Numbered from the stretch's first letter, positions 20,137 to 30,163 are shown. The stretch is DNA of 64,000 nt from Leptolyngbyaceae cyanobacterium RM1_1_2 (GCA_012032345.1 JAAUQI010000011.1:34465-98464); one strand, 5' to 3'. Notes: a model not told the origin generated them from the sequence alone. Numbers and translations: made by a program.

Positions 20137-21819
20137 ATGCGGTACCTGATTACGAGCGCCCTGCCCTACATCAACGGCATTAAGCATCTTGGCAACCTGG
20201 TTGGCTCCATGTTGCCTGCAGACGTTTATGCTCGCTTTTTGCGCCAGCAGGGACAGGACGTGCTGTATATCTGCGGTACAGACGAACATGGTACCCCGGC
20301 TGAGCTAGCTGCCCTTGAAGAAAATTTGGACGTAGCTACCTACTGCAAACGGCAGTACGAACGACAGGCCGATGTTTACAAGCGCTTTGGGCTTTCCTTT
20401 GACTACTTTGGCCGCACATCTTCGGCTGCAAACCACGAGCTGACCCAGCAGTTCTACCACCAGCTCGATCAAAACGGCTTCATTGAAGAGCAGGAAATCA
20501 GCCAAATCTACTCTCTCGAAGACAACCGCTTTCTGCCCGATCGCTATGTAGTCGGTACCTGCCCTAAATGCGGCTACGAAAATGCCCGAGGCGACCAGTG
20601 CGAAAACTGTACTTCTGTACTCAGCCCCACTGATTTGCTTGACCCGCGATCGGCGATTTCCGGCAGTACTAACCTCGAAGTGCGCACCAGCAAGCATTTG
20701 TTTTTGCGGCTTGATCAGCTCAGCGACGAAGTCCGCACCTGGGTGGAGCAGCAGAATAACTGGCCGACCTTGACTAAGTCTATTGCCATGAAATGGCTGA
20801 ACGAAGGGCTACAGAGCCGGGGCATTACCCGCGACTTGAGCTGGGGAGTACCCGTGCCCCGTGCCGGATTTGAGGATAAGGTCTTCTATGTCTGGTTTGA
20901 TGCCCCCATTGGCTACGTGGCTGCTACCAAAGCCTGGGCCGAGCAGTCTGAGCAGCGCAGTTGGCTAGACTGGTGGCAAAATGCCTCAGATGTTCACTAC
21001 GTCCAGTTTATGGCTAAAGATAATCTGCCTTTCCACACCATCATGTGGCCTGCTATGATTTTGGGCACCCAGGAGCCGTGGAAGCTGGCCGACTATATCA
21101 AAGGCTTTAACTGGCTCAATTACTATGGCGGTAAGTTTTCTACAAGTTCCAAGCGTGGTGTCTTTTTAGATCAGGCTTTAGACGTTCTGCCTGCCGACTA
21201 CTGGCGCTATACGCTAATGGCTTCAGCGCCTGAGTCTGCCGACTCTGCTTTTACCTGGGAGCAGCTTCAGCTCAAAGTCAACAAAGAGCTAGCCGATAAC
21301 TTGGGCAACTTTATCAACCGGATTTTGAAATTTGCCAGCGCTCGTTTTCAGGGAACAGTACCTGCAGGTGGAGAACCGACTGAGGCAGAGCATCAGCTAG
21401 AGGTAACCTGCCGGGAGCTGATGGCAAAAATCGCTGGTCATCTCCAGGCAATGGAGTTTCGCAAAGCTACTGAAGCTTTAAATGCCCTGTGGACAGCCGG
21501 AAATCAGTACATTGATACCCGCGCCCCCTGGGCACTGTTCAAGGAAGATAAAGACGAAGCTGCTCTGGTGATTCGCACCTGCATTAATTTAATTCGGATC
21601 TATGCGATCGCGGCCATGCCCTTTATTCCTTTTACAGCGCAAACTATTTGCGATGCGCTCAAGCTATCTGCCGCCGAGCGCACCAGTTCCTTTGAAGCGG
21701 CTGTAGACTTCAGCGTCATGCAGCCAGAGCGAAGTTTTGATGTCCCCCCACCTTTATTTCAAAAACTAGACGACGATCGCATCGAAGCACTCAAAGCCCA
21801 GTTTGGGGGCAAAAGTTAA
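20137..21819 (+). CDS. metG: Methionyl-tRNA synthetase
   Basis: The enzyme charges tRNA-Met. The class I HIGH motif appears as HLGN (YINGIKHLGNLVG) and the KMSKS motif as KFSTSSKRG, a variant seen in the MetG1 type. Between them lies a four-Cys zinc knuckle (CPKCGYENARGDQCENC). The anticodon domain follows, to 560 residues, and there is no C-terminal EMAP/Trbp111 domain. The last codons (DRIEALKAQFGG) are copied 1950 bp downstream as a 35-bp repeat. Confidence 0.97.
   Translation: MRYLITSALPYINGIKHLGNLVGSMLPADVYARFLRQQGQDVLYICGTDEHGTPAELAALEENLDVATYCKRQYERQADVYKRFGLSFDYFGRTSSAANHELTQQFYHQLDQNGFIEEQEISQIYSLEDNRFLPDRYVVGTCPKCGYENARGDQCENCTSVLSPTDLLDPRSAISGSTNLEVRTSKHLFLRLDQLSDEVRTWVEQQNNWPTLTKSIAMKWLNEGLQSRGITRDLSWGVPVPRAGFEDKVFYVWFDAPIGYVAATKAWAEQSEQRSWLDWWQNASDVHYVQFMAKDNLPFHTIMWPAMILGTQEPWKLADYIKGFNWLNYYGGKFSTSSKRGVFLDQALDVLPADYWRYTLMASAPESADSAFTWEQLQLKVNKELADNLGNFINRILKFASARFQGTVPAGGEPTEAEHQLEVTCRELMAKIAGHLQAMEFRKATEALNALWTAGNQYIDTRAPWALFKEDKDEAALVIRTCINLIRIYAIAAMPFIPFTAQTICDALKLSAAERTSSFEAAVDFSVMQPERSFDVPPPLFQKLDDDRIEALKAQFGGKS
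21775..21809 (+). repeat. Left copy of a 35-bp direct repeat (metG 3' end)
   Basis: This copy runs from GATCGC[A]TCGAAGCACTC to GTTTGGGGG and encodes the last residues of MetG. The second copy at 23725-23759 differs at one position only (A21781/G23731). The pair brackets exactly 1950 bp of offset that includes the AT-rich sulfotransferase region. Confidence 0.9.
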
Positions 21820-22796
21820 ATCAGTGGTGGATAAGTGAATGACTAATAGCTCGTTTCCGCTATGGGCGGCAGTCAAGTCATCTGCGCTTCAACAACAACA
21901 AGCTTTGATGAAAACTTAGCTCTCGTGGAGTTACGAGGTAGCCATTTCCATTTAGTTAAGCTGTTTTATATCTGTGCGAGGCGATCGCGGTAGACTCAGT
22001 GATTTTATAGCGAAGAAATGATTACTAATCGTTCTGGCTACTTGGGAAAAAGCTCTCACAGCTTTTTCGCTGGGGAACTTTTGTTGACATCAGTTTGGGT
22101 CTACAGGGCTCACTATGCTGGAAAGCTTGGTAAAGCCACAAAACTCATGTCAAGCAAGGGTTTCAAGAACCCTTATCTTCAGGTGGCATACTCAACCCGG
22201 TAGAGCCATCAGTTTTTGTAACAAAAAACTTTAGTCTGATGTAATTAACAAAGATTTTACTGCTACTGCATTGCTAATTTTAGAGACTACTAAAAGATTA
22301 GGGCATCGTTTTGAGTAACAAGAATTTAAGAGAGCGCTTCAAGGAGCTTTAAATACTTTTTGAGGGGCTTTATTATTGTACTACATAAGTAGTAGGATCC
22401 AAAGTCTCAACATTTCATAAGACTGTTTAAGTATTTTTTGGTAACATCAGCCTTTTCATATATTAATATCTATACCTGAAAACTAGCAAAAGTCTGCATA
22501 TCTATAGTGTTTGTTTAGAGGAAGAATATTTTTGGTTTAATCAGGAACATTAATACCTAAAGATTTAGTCTCTCTTTAAATAAGTCAATAGTTGTAGAGC
22601 TGCTTTTCGGATACCTGAAATTGCTCAACATTGATTTGTGTCAAGCTACTTACAGCTAACAGCCTTCGGCGCAAGTTTAGCTATTACCTTAAGTGGATGA
22701 GGGCGTAGATGTATGAGTAAATGATTGGTAGCTGTCTTCCCGTCACTACACCCTAGATTTAGACAACAGCTGTAGTTAGTTCTCCAAAGTTTTTTT
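21820..22796. other. AT-rich non-coding stretch
   Basis: Nearly 1 kb carries no supported gene. Composition is visibly more AT-rich than the flanks from about 22200. A 61-codon frame at 22018-22203 has no family resemblance. A 7-bp hairpin AAGGGTT/AACCCTT lies at 22156-22174. I see no tRNA, transposase or repeat array. The block lies within the segment bounded by the metG-end duplication. Confidence 0.6.
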
Positions 22797-23585
22797 ATGA
22801 AAAAGCACATTGTTTTTACATTAGGACGAAGTGGTAGCAATCATCTTGCCAATTTACTCAATGCCCATCCTCAAGTCACAAACTATGGCGAGATACTGGG
22901 AGACTGGACAGTTCCCTACAAACTTTATAAAGCTACAGAACCATTCAATTTTTCTGTGCCTCAGTATCTAGATTATATCTATAGCAGTCAGGCTATCTTT
23001 TATATGGCTCATGCCTACTCTGCTTTATCCCATATTCAGAAAGCCAAACCCGTTAACTTTAAGCTGTGGAGTCAGGTAGAGACCACAGGCGTAAAGGATT
23101 TTTCGCTAAATTTTATCAAGAGAAATATACCCTCTTATCTCAAAGACAGAGAAGATATTTTAGTTATTAACTTATACAGAGAGAATCAGTTAAAGAGGCT
23201 GATCTCTTTAAAGAAGATGGAAGCCAGCGGCGTTATAGCTTTGCAGAACAAGCATTCGCAAGTTAAGCAACAGCGTATTTTTTTAGATCCTGGCGAAACA
23301 ATTCACGACTTGCAGACATTTGATATGGAACTCAGGCAACATCAGGCGCTGGTCGAGCAAATTCCAGAACATAGAGTTTTACAGATATCTTATGAAGATT
23401 TTTTTGGTTCCAAAGAATCACAAAATCACCACAGAGAAAAGATTTTCAGTTTCTTAGGGGTCTCTTCATTTGAGGTTGCAAGCAGTCATCAAAAAATAAC
23501 TCCTGACAAGCTAGATTACGTAGTCGAAAACCATGAAGAGATCCTGGATACTCTGAGTAAAACCGAATTTGCAAAATACCTGTAA
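22797..23585 (+). CDS. Putative sulfotransferase family protein
   Basis: The 262 residues begin with HIVFTLGRSGSNHLANLLNAHP, the 5'-phosphosulfate-binding loop of P-loop sulfotransferases. The segment VINLYRENQLKRLISLKK corresponds to the 3'-phosphate region with Arg and Ser-like positions, and YEDFF (LQISYEDFFG) is typical of the family end. Such enzymes transfer sulfate from PAPS to lipids, sugars or proteins; the acceptor here is unknown. Codon use is AT-rich compared with its neighbours and it has no partner gene, which together with the flanking 35-bp duplication suggests acquisition by transfer. Confidence 0.8.
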   Translation: MKKHIVFTLGRSGSNHLANLLNAHPQVTNYGEILGDWTVPYKLYKATEPFNFSVPQYLDYIYSSQAIFYMAHAYSALSHIQKAKPVNFKLWSQVETTGVKDFSLNFIKRNIPSYLKDREDILVINLYRENQLKRLISLKKMEASGVIALQNKHSQVKQQRIFLDPGETIHDLQTFDMELRQHQALVEQIPEHRVLQISYEDFFGSKESQNHHREKIFSFLGVSSFEVASSHQKITPDKLDYVVENHEEILDTLSKTEFAKYL

Positions 23586-23724
23586 GTGAGTATTCTTAAT
23601 TAAACGTCGCTCTGAATCACTGAAAGTGTCAATGTGCCATTCTCGATAGCATTAGTTAGATAGGACGAGCTATTTATAAACCTGATTAGCTGACAAAAAT
23701 TATTGGCCCTCTGCGTTCGGCTGA

Positions 23725-23759
23725 GATCGCGTCGAAGCACTCAAAGCCCAGTTTGGGGG
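23725..23759 (+). repeat. Right copy of a 35-bp direct repeat (metG 3' end fragment)
   Basis: 34 of 35 bases equal the end of metG at 21775-21809. Here the copy is outside any gene, followed by TAGCCCTTGAA. It marks the right edge of the AT-rich segment and looks like the product of an integration or duplication event at the metG 3' end. Confidence 0.9.
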
Positions 23760-23887
23760 TAGCCCTTGAACCCGTCACCATCTACAAAATGTTGAGAAAT
23801 ACTGGTTTGACAGCTTGTCTTTTGACATTCATCTAGCTGCAGGCCATACTCGTTTCCAGTCTTTTGGTGATTGGTCAAACGTCACGT

Positions 23888-25329
23888 ATGAGCAACCTAT
23901 CGAGTTCAGTTAGCGATACTACATCCGCTGCGATTGAGCCGCCCCTCAACCGCTTCTACCGCACTGTTTGGCGCTGGCATTTTTACGCTGGACTGTTTGT
24001 GATTCCTTTCATGCTCATCCTGGCGATTACGGGTAGCATTTATCTTTTCAAACCCCAGCTAGATGCTGTCATGTATCGCCCCCTAATGGTTGTACAACCC
24101 ACAGTCGTGATGCTGCCTTACGTCCAGCAGCTAACGGCGGTTCAGCAAGCCTATCGAGATGCACTCGTAACCAAATTTACGCCAAACGTGGCTCCCGAGC
24201 GTAGTGCAGAAGTGACTTTGACCACGCCAGATGGGCAAAATCTAACGGTCTTTGTCAATCCCTACACTGGGCAAGTGTTGGGCGATCGCAACGAAGATCA
24301 TAACTTTCAAGCCCAAATCCGAGAAATACATGGCGAGTTGCTAATGGGCAGACTGGGAGACACTTTGGTTGAACTGGCTGCTTGTTGGGGCCTGGTATTG
24401 CTCATAACTGGCCTGTATCTGTGGCTGCCACGGCGCAATGGCTTCTCGGTTTGGGGAACCTTATTGCCGCGATTGGGAAGCAAGAGCAGGCGAGTATTTT
24501 GGCGAGATTTGCACGCTGTTTCTGGTTTCTACGGTGCGTTGCTGATAGGCTTTTTGATTTTGACCGGATTGCCCTGGTCTGGCTTTTGGGGGGAGACATT
24601 TGCCCAGGTCTGGAATCGGTTCCCGGCCCAAATGTTTGATAACTACCCCCAGTCAACTATCTTAACGGGAGCACTGAATCAGAAAGGTACGCAAACAGTG
24701 CCCTGGGCTGTCGAGCAGCTGCCTATGCCAAAATCTGAGCCAGGACATCAGCATGGTGAAAAGGCAGAATTGCCAAACAGCTCACATGCAGAGCGTTCTG
24801 CTACAGCGGTAAACCTGGATGAAGTCATTGCTGTGGCACAGAGCAACGCTGCGCCTGCTGGATTTAGCGTCAGTTTTCCTACAGATGAAACTGGAGTCTA
24901 CACGGTTTCTGCATTTCCAGACGATCCAACCCAAGAAATGACCTTACACATCGACCAGTACAGCAGTCAGGTACTAACCGATATCCGGTGGCATGACTAT
25001 GGATTGGTGCCCAAAGCCGTCGAGATGGGGATAGCCGTTCACATGGGTAAGTATTTTGGATTACCCAATCAGCTTTTGATGCTGTTTGCCTGTTTGATTC
25101 TAGTTCTGCTGTGTGTAAGTGGTCTGGTGATGTGGTGGCGGCGGCGTCCGTCCAAACGTCTGGGCGCGCCTTGATGCCTGCTTATGCGCAGCAGTGGCGG
25201 GTTCCAACTGCGATTGTTGCAGTCTTAGGAATTATCTTTCCGTTGGTGGGCGTATCCTTGGTGGCGGTATTGTTACTTGATTACTTTGTCATTTCTCGGA
25301 TTCCACCGCTCCGACGAATTTTGAACTAA
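23888..25329 (+). pseudogene. PepSY-domain membrane protein, frameshifted near its end
   Basis: The protein starts MSNLSSSV (GTG 23864 is an alternative) and has the PepSY_TM layout: a first helix (WHFYAGLFVIPFMLILAITGSIYLF), PepSY strands, a second helix pair with GLYLWLPRR and FWRDLHAVSGFYGALL, a second PepSY region, HMGKYFGLPNQLLML and GLVMWWRRRPSKRLGAP. The frame ends at TGA 25172, but the last expected helix follows in another frame from ATG 25173 (PLVGVSLVAVLLLDYF, then IPPLRRILN), as found fused in relatives. One base added in GCGCCTTGATG (25169-25172) joins them. Relatives act in iron or copper-linked uptake or reduction; the His pairs in helices may bind haem. Confidence 0.8.
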
Positions 25330-25547
25330 AGCAATAGTCTTCATGAAGGGATTTTGTACCTCTTTCTGGGTTTTGGTCGGGAATCTCTGGAGTTTTCAGT
25401 GGGCAGGCTGTTAATCTTGCCCTTGCCCAAAATGCATTTTCAGTCAAAATTAGCACAGACTAGTTACCTGACTGGGGATAGAAACTTTATTAAACCCATG
25501 CCAGGCAGTTGCTTGAGAAACATGTGCCTGGAGATTTATTGTGCCCT

Positions 25548-26405
25548 ATGACAAAGCTTGGTAAGGCAGTGCAGTCCTATCTGCTGGTGACACCGCAAAC
25601 GCTGGTATTTCTGCTGTTTTTGCTATTTCCAATTGTGATGATCGCCGTTGTTAGCTTTTGGCAGTTCAATGGCTATGCAATGGTGCCTGCTTTTTCGTTT
25701 GAAAACTACCTGAATGTCTTTCAGTCAGAGGTAACGCTCAAAACCTACCTAAATACGTTTAAGTTTGTGGCTTTGGTGTGGCTGTTTACGCTGCTGATTG
25801 GCTACCCGGTCGCCTACTTTCTCTCGTTTTATGTGGAAGAGCTGCGCTGGCAGGTGATTTTATTTTTGGTCTGCACGATTCCGTTTTGGACATCTAATAT
25901 TATCCGCATGATTTCCTGGGTGCCTCTGCTGGGCAAAGGGGGCCTAGTCAACCAGCTTTTGCTACAGCTAAATCTAATTCAGCAGCCGCTGGAGTTTTTG
26001 CTCTACTCAGACTTTGCGGTGGTGTTGGGTATGGTACATCTCTACATAATTTTTATGATTGCGCCCATTTTTAACAGCCTGATGCGAATCGATCGCACCT
26101 TGATTACGGCGGCTGAAGATATGGGGGCTTCGGGTCTGCAAATCTTTCAAGAAGTTATTTTGCCGCTGTCTGCCCCCGGCATTGCCATTGGCTCTATTTT
26201 TGTCGTCACGCTGGTGATGGGAGAGTTTGTCACCGTGCGTCTAATGGGAGGTGGTCAAGCTGCTTCTGTAGGCAAGCTAATTCAAACTCAGATCGGCAGC
26301 TTACAATATCCCCTGGCAGCCGCTAACGCTATTTTGCTGCTGGTGGTGACGCTGATGCTGGTGGTTTCGATTTTGCGCGTGGTAGATATTCGCAAAGAGC
26401 TGTAG
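25548..26405 (+). CDS. ABC transporter permease, PotB-like
   Basis: The roughly 285-residue protein has six predicted helices starting at VTPQTLVFLLFLLFPIVMIAVV. The EAA loop that docks on the ATPase is EDMGASGLQIFQEVILPLSAPGI. It belongs to the spermidine/putrescine type and is paired with a PotC-like gene 48 bp downstream. ATG 25548 is chosen over an upstream TTG. No ATPase or substrate-binding protein is adjacent, so the substrate (polyamine or other cation) is open. Confidence 0.9.
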   Translation: MTKLGKAVQSYLLVTPQTLVFLLFLLFPIVMIAVVSFWQFNGYAMVPAFSFENYLNVFQSEVTLKTYLNTFKFVALVWLFTLLIGYPVAYFLSFYVEELRWQVILFLVCTIPFWTSNIIRMISWVPLLGKGGLVNQLLLQLNLIQQPLEFLLYSDFAVVLGMVHLYIIFMIAPIFNSLMRIDRTLITAAEDMGASGLQIFQEVILPLSAPGIAIGSIFVVTLVMGEFVTVRLMGGGQAASVGKLIQTQIGSLQYPLAAANAILLLVVTLMLVVSILRVVDIRKEL

Positions 26406-26453
26406 AAATACTCTCTCTGTACCCATAGACAAAAAGATTAGAGGTTTTAAGCA

Positions 26454-27266
26454 ATGCGCCGTCAGCGATCGCCTGTTTTTTATAGTCTTGCCGCTTTTTT
26501 TGGCCTGTTTGTGCTGTTCCTGTACGGCCCCATGATCACAATTTTTATGCTGTCCCTACAGGGGCCTGACGGGGCTTTAACATTCCCGGTTAGAAGTTTT
26601 GGCTTTTACTGGCTGGGTCAGGTTTTTCAAGAGCAGCGCGTCGGCAACTTTATTGAGCCGTTTCAGCGATCGCTGCTGCTAGGAGCCTTGGTCATGGTGC
26701 TGTCGGTAGGCTGTGCGGTGATGGCGAGTCTTGCCTTTCGACGGCGATTCAAAGGCTCAATTCTAATCTTTTATCTGACGATTTCCAGCCTGATTGTCCC
26801 TAGCATTTTGATTTCCCTGGGGATTGGCGTTGTCTTTCAGGTTTTGGGGGTACAAACCAACTGGTTTACGTCAGGGCTGGGAGCGCACCTGACCTGGGCG
26901 CTGCCGATCGCATTTTTGATTATGATTGGCGTCTTCAACCGCTTCAACCCGGCTTACGAAGAGGCAGCCAGAGACTTGGGGGCTAGCGGCTTTGCTACTT
27001 TTGGGCAGATTGTTTTACCGTTAATTGCCCCTAGCGTCGTGGGGGTAGGGCTGCTGTGTTTTACCCTGTCCTACGACGAGTTCACCCGAACTTCGCTGAT
27101 CTCAGGGCAGTACAACACGCTGCCGCTGGAAATTTTCGGCATGACCACAAATGTCACTTCACCCGCACTCTATGCGGTAGGAACGCTAACGACACTTTTT
27201 TCCTTCTCAATTATATTAATTGCCTTCATTGCCTATAGCCTCTATTCCCGTCGTCAGCGACAATAG
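26454..27266 (+). CDS. ABC transporter permease, PotC-like
   Basis: The second inner-membrane half of the same importer has 270 residues and six helices, with the EAA loop EEAARDLGASGFATFGQIVLPLIAPSV. It has the usual PotC start with FGLFVLFLYGPMITIFMLSL. It forms an operon with the PotB-like gene, and DUF3598 follows after 24 bp. The ATPase and binding protein must be encoded elsewhere. Confidence 0.92.
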   Translation: MRRQRSPVFYSLAAFFGLFVLFLYGPMITIFMLSLQGPDGALTFPVRSFGFYWLGQVFQEQRVGNFIEPFQRSLLLGALVMVLSVGCAVMASLAFRRRFKGSILIFYLTISSLIVPSILISLGIGVVFQVLGVQTNWFTSGLGAHLTWALPIAFLIMIGVFNRFNPAYEEAARDLGASGFATFGQIVLPLIAPSVVGVGLLCFTLSYDEFTRTSLISGQYNTLPLEIFGMTTNVTSPALYAVGTLTTLFSFSIILIAFIAYSLYSRRQRQ

Positions 27267-27290
27267 AACTGCAATACAGCAGATCTGTTT

Positions 27291-28109
27291 ATGACAGCGC
27301 AGTGGGAAAGACTATTTCAGAACGAAGGTATTTGGCAGGGTTCATTTACGCGACTTTCACCAGCAGGTGACGTTCTTGAAGATATTCCCAGCATTGTATC
27401 TCTGGAGGCGCTCAATCAAGGCGAAACTATGCGCCAAATCGTGCGCAAGCTGCCGGTTAACCAAGACCCGGAAGAACAGGTTTACGAGTATCGCTCCTTG
27501 GGCAAAGGCGTTTTGTTTTTTGAAAACGGAGCCTTTTCTCAAGGCTCTATTCAGTGGGGGCCTTTTTCTGAGTTTGGCGCTGAACTGGGCTTGATTTGGG
27601 GCGATCGCCGCTTACGACTGGTGCAAATTTTCGGCAAAGACAATCAGCTGGCCCAGCTTACCCTGATTCGAGAAGCCCGAGCGAATTCAAATGCGCCCGA
27701 GCGACCTCCCCTAACCGTTGCAGATCTTTTGGGCACCTGGCAGGGCGAAGCCATTACGCTCTACCCAGACCTGCGCCCTGATGATACCTACGAAACCCGT
27801 TTAATCATTGAACAGAGCGATCGCAACCAGCTTACCCAAACGTTGCAGATGGGCAAAAGGCCCCAAATAGTTCAGTCTACAGGCTGTGTCCAAGGCTCAC
27901 AGATTCAGTTTGAGCCGAGTACTCAGGTCTTGTGTCTACCTGATGGGGCTACGGCTACGGGGCCAACTTCTATTTCCACTAACACACCCCTGTTTTTAGA
28001 AGTCGGCTGGCTGCTCGAACCCGGCCTGCGCCAGCGGATGATTCGTTATTACGATGAAAGGGGAGCCTGGAGCAGCCTGACGCTGGTTACAGAACGGCGA
28101 GATGGGTAG
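27291..28109 (+). CDS. DUF3598 family protein
   Basis: The 272 residues contain two calycin-like halves. The first has WERLFQNEGIWQGSFTRLSP and VYEYRSLGKGVLFFENGAFSQGS, and the second opens with LLGTWQGEAITLYPD and ends RQRMIRYYDERGAWSSLTLVTE. DUF3598 is restricted largely to cyanobacteria and plants and has unknown function; the fold resembles phycobiliprotein lyases, so binding of a hydrophobic ligand is possible. It follows the permease genes closely. Confidence 0.85.
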   Translation: MTAQWERLFQNEGIWQGSFTRLSPAGDVLEDIPSIVSLEALNQGETMRQIVRKLPVNQDPEEQVYEYRSLGKGVLFFENGAFSQGSIQWGPFSEFGAELGLIWGDRRLRLVQIFGKDNQLAQLTLIREARANSNAPERPPLTVADLLGTWQGEAITLYPDLRPDDTYETRLIIEQSDRNQLTQTLQMGKRPQIVQSTGCVQGSQIQFEPSTQVLCLPDGATATGPTSISTNTPLFLEVGWLLEPGLRQRMIRYYDERGAWSSLTLVTERRDG

Positions 28110-28188
28110 CGAGTTTATCGGGATCTCCCTAAAAAACGCTGCACCCTCCCGGCAAAGAATTTTTGTCGGAAAACGGGTCGTTGCCCTC

Positions 28189-28443
28189 CTAATAGCGTTC
28201 GACGCTGGAACTAAAGACAGGTTCTACCCGAATGCCAATAATTTTAGAAGGGCGAACCACCATATACTCTCCCGGATTAACCTTGGGCACGGGGACGCTG
28301 ATGAAGTCGTCAGAGTGGGCTTTGGGCATCAGTTCGCCGCTGTACCACTTCTGAAATTCTTGAACCGTTGTAAAGCGCACCTCTTCGCGGTGTCCGCCTT
28401 CCATAAGCATATGAATAATATATTCGCTGGGTGTTCTTGGCAT
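28189..28443 (-). CDS. Small conserved cyanobacterial protein
   Basis: This 84-residue protein begins MPRTPSEYIIHMLMEGGHRE and contains FTTVQEFQKWYSGEL and EYMVVRPSKIIGIRVEPVF. I recall this as a conserved cyanobacterial hypothetical without assigned function. There is no signal peptide or membrane segment. It stands alone, convergent with the DUF3598 gene. Confidence 0.75.
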   Translation of the reverse strand: MPRTPSEYIIHMLMEGGHREEVRFTTVQEFQKWYSGELMPKAHSDDFISVPVPKVNPGEYMVVRPSKIIGIRVEPVFSSSVERY

Positions 28444-28729
28444 ATCCAGTAGCTGCGTTGAATTTCACAGTCCCCATTATGGGCTGGTGTGACTAAAAAT
28501 TCCATTTAATCAGACGCTATTAGGCTGAATTCCATCGCTGGATAACCTTTCTTAAGCTGCTATAGCAGTCCTGAGTCATCTGTAGGGAGAGAGTGGGCAA
28601 CGGCTCTTCCTAGAGAAAAGTCCTTTCACAGTCTTCATCAGATCTCTACAGCTTTGCTAAACAACAGTAGAAAATCTTTAGATCTCAGATGACTCCGTCA
28701 GAACTCGATATGGTTTTTAGTGGAAAGCT

Positions 28730-29260
28730 ATGCGCCAAAAAGCTATGTTGCGTCAGTCCTCTCGATTTCTAATGCCCCTGCTAACGCCCCTGTGTCTGGC
28801 AGTGGTTCTGTTCCTCTCGTCCTGCAGTGCGCCTGAGACAGGGTCTCGCTGGGAAGAAACACCCACTCAGCCAGCCACAACTGTGTCGTCAGATGAGATT
28901 TTGCCGGGTAGCCAGTTCAATCAGTTTTTTCCCCCAGACGGAAACGGATATGAGCGAGTCTACAGCCAGGAAAAATCTGGATTTGCAGAAGCCAAGCTTA
29001 AGCAAAACGGAACTGATTTAGCCATGCTGGCAGTTTCAGATACCGCTGCCAATCCCCCGGCTGTGACCAAATACGAAAGCAGCAATCGCACAATTGCCGG
29101 ATATCCGGCTGTGGTTTTAGGAGATACAGCCTCCAGCATCCTAGTGGGCGATCGCATTCAGGTAAAAGTGCTCTCTAGAGACAGTTCGTTTACGGCTACT
29201 GATAGAGAAGCCTGGATTCAAAAGTTTGATCTAGCCGGGTTAGAGCGCCTAGTAAAATAA
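28730..29260 (+). CDS. Putative lipoprotein of unknown function
   Basis: The 176-residue protein has an N-terminal hydrophobic segment ending in the lipobox-like FLSSC, so it is probably lipid-anchored. The rest is a small soluble domain (GNGYERVYSQEKSGFAEAKL, TIAGYPAVVLGDTASSILVGDR) that looks like a conserved cyanobacterial family. An internal ATG 15 bp later is also possible. The next gene starts 15 bp after its stop, so the two are likely co-expressed. Confidence 0.75.
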   Translation: MRQKAMLRQSSRFLMPLLTPLCLAVVLFLSSCSAPETGSRWEETPTQPATTVSSDEILPGSQFNQFFPPDGNGYERVYSQEKSGFAEAKLKQNGTDLAMLAVSDTAANPPAVTKYESSNRTIAGYPAVVLGDTASSILVGDRIQVKVLSRDSSFTATDREAWIQKFDLAGLERLVK

Positions 29261-29275
29261 TCAGGACACAGGACT

Positions 29276-30163
29276 GTGAGCAAATCAATTTACGAACTCG
29301 TGGACGAACTGCCAGAGCGCAACATGACGGTCTATGCGCTGCGATCGCTCGATTTTGCCCTGCCGGGTGAGTGGGACAATGTCATTGGGTTTGAAAATAC
29401 CATTGGCAAAGTCACCGGAGAAACCAACGAAGCGCTGATTCAGCAGATTGGAGAGCGCGCCATTCAGCTTTTTAATGATAAGTCCCAGGGCTACCAGCGG
29501 GCGCTATGGCTCTACCAGACCATTGACAAAACTGGGGGAGCTTTGGGTACCGCAGCGCTGGCAAATAAAGTGGGCGAAAAAGTGCCTTTTCTAGGCTTTC
29601 TCAACCAAATCACGCCCAAAGCCGAAAAAGCCCAAACTATTGACCTCAGCCTCAAGCTGGTCACAGAAGTAGTCGCTTTCTGCCAAATCAACGGCATTCC
29701 GGGGGACAGCATTGGCGACTTCGTCAGAGCGCTAGGCGACTACAGTGGTGAATCCCTCATGCGCATGGCGGCTCTGGTATCCTTTGATGGCATAGTCCCC
29801 CTCGGCCCCAATTTTATTCGGCAGGCAGGCAGCGTACTCAACCGGCTTGGCCCCAAAGAGCTAGAAGAAAACAGCGCCTTTCAGCGCCTTCGAGATTTAA
29901 TTCCCGGCAAAAGCACGGCGCAGCAGCTAGGGTTTATCGAAGCCAGCTTCAACTCTACTAAAGACTGGATGGGCAGCTTTGTTGCCCAGAAAGGCATCAC
30001 CCCAGAGAAAATTACCCGCAGCTTTCAAAAATTTGTCGATATTGCTGATGACAAACTCGATTACTTCGGCGCTTTTTTAGATATCAGCACCAACTACTAC
30101 GAGCACACGGGTGTTCAAACCCTGGCTCGTCGTCTGGTGGAACGGGCGATCGCAGAAATTTAA
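29276..30163 (+). CDS. Conserved cyanobacterial hypothetical protein
   Basis: The 295-residue soluble, mostly helical protein starts with GTG (SKSIYELVDELPERNMTVYALRSL). It has a small GALGTAALANKVGEKVPFLGF segment near residue 95 that might be an amphipathic or membrane-contact helix. I do not recognise a domain with known activity. It is preceded at 15 bp by the lipoprotein gene. Confidence 0.7.
   Translation: MSKSIYELVDELPERNMTVYALRSLDFALPGEWDNVIGFENTIGKVTGETNEALIQQIGERAIQLFNDKSQGYQRALWLYQTIDKTGGALGTAALANKVGEKVPFLGFLNQITPKAEKAQTIDLSLKLVTEVVAFCQINGIPGDSIGDFVRALGDYSGESLMRMAALVSFDGIVPLGPNFIRQAGSVLNRLGPKELEENSAFQRLRDLIPGKSTAQQLGFIEASFNSTKDWMGSFVAQKGITPEKITRSFQKFVDIADDKLDYFGAFLDISTNYYEHTGVQTLARRLVERAIAEI

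Noticed and set aside
22018..22203. 61-codon open frame in the AT-rich spacer
   Set aside because: No family resemblance, no ribosome-binding site and no neighbour context; it is expected by chance.
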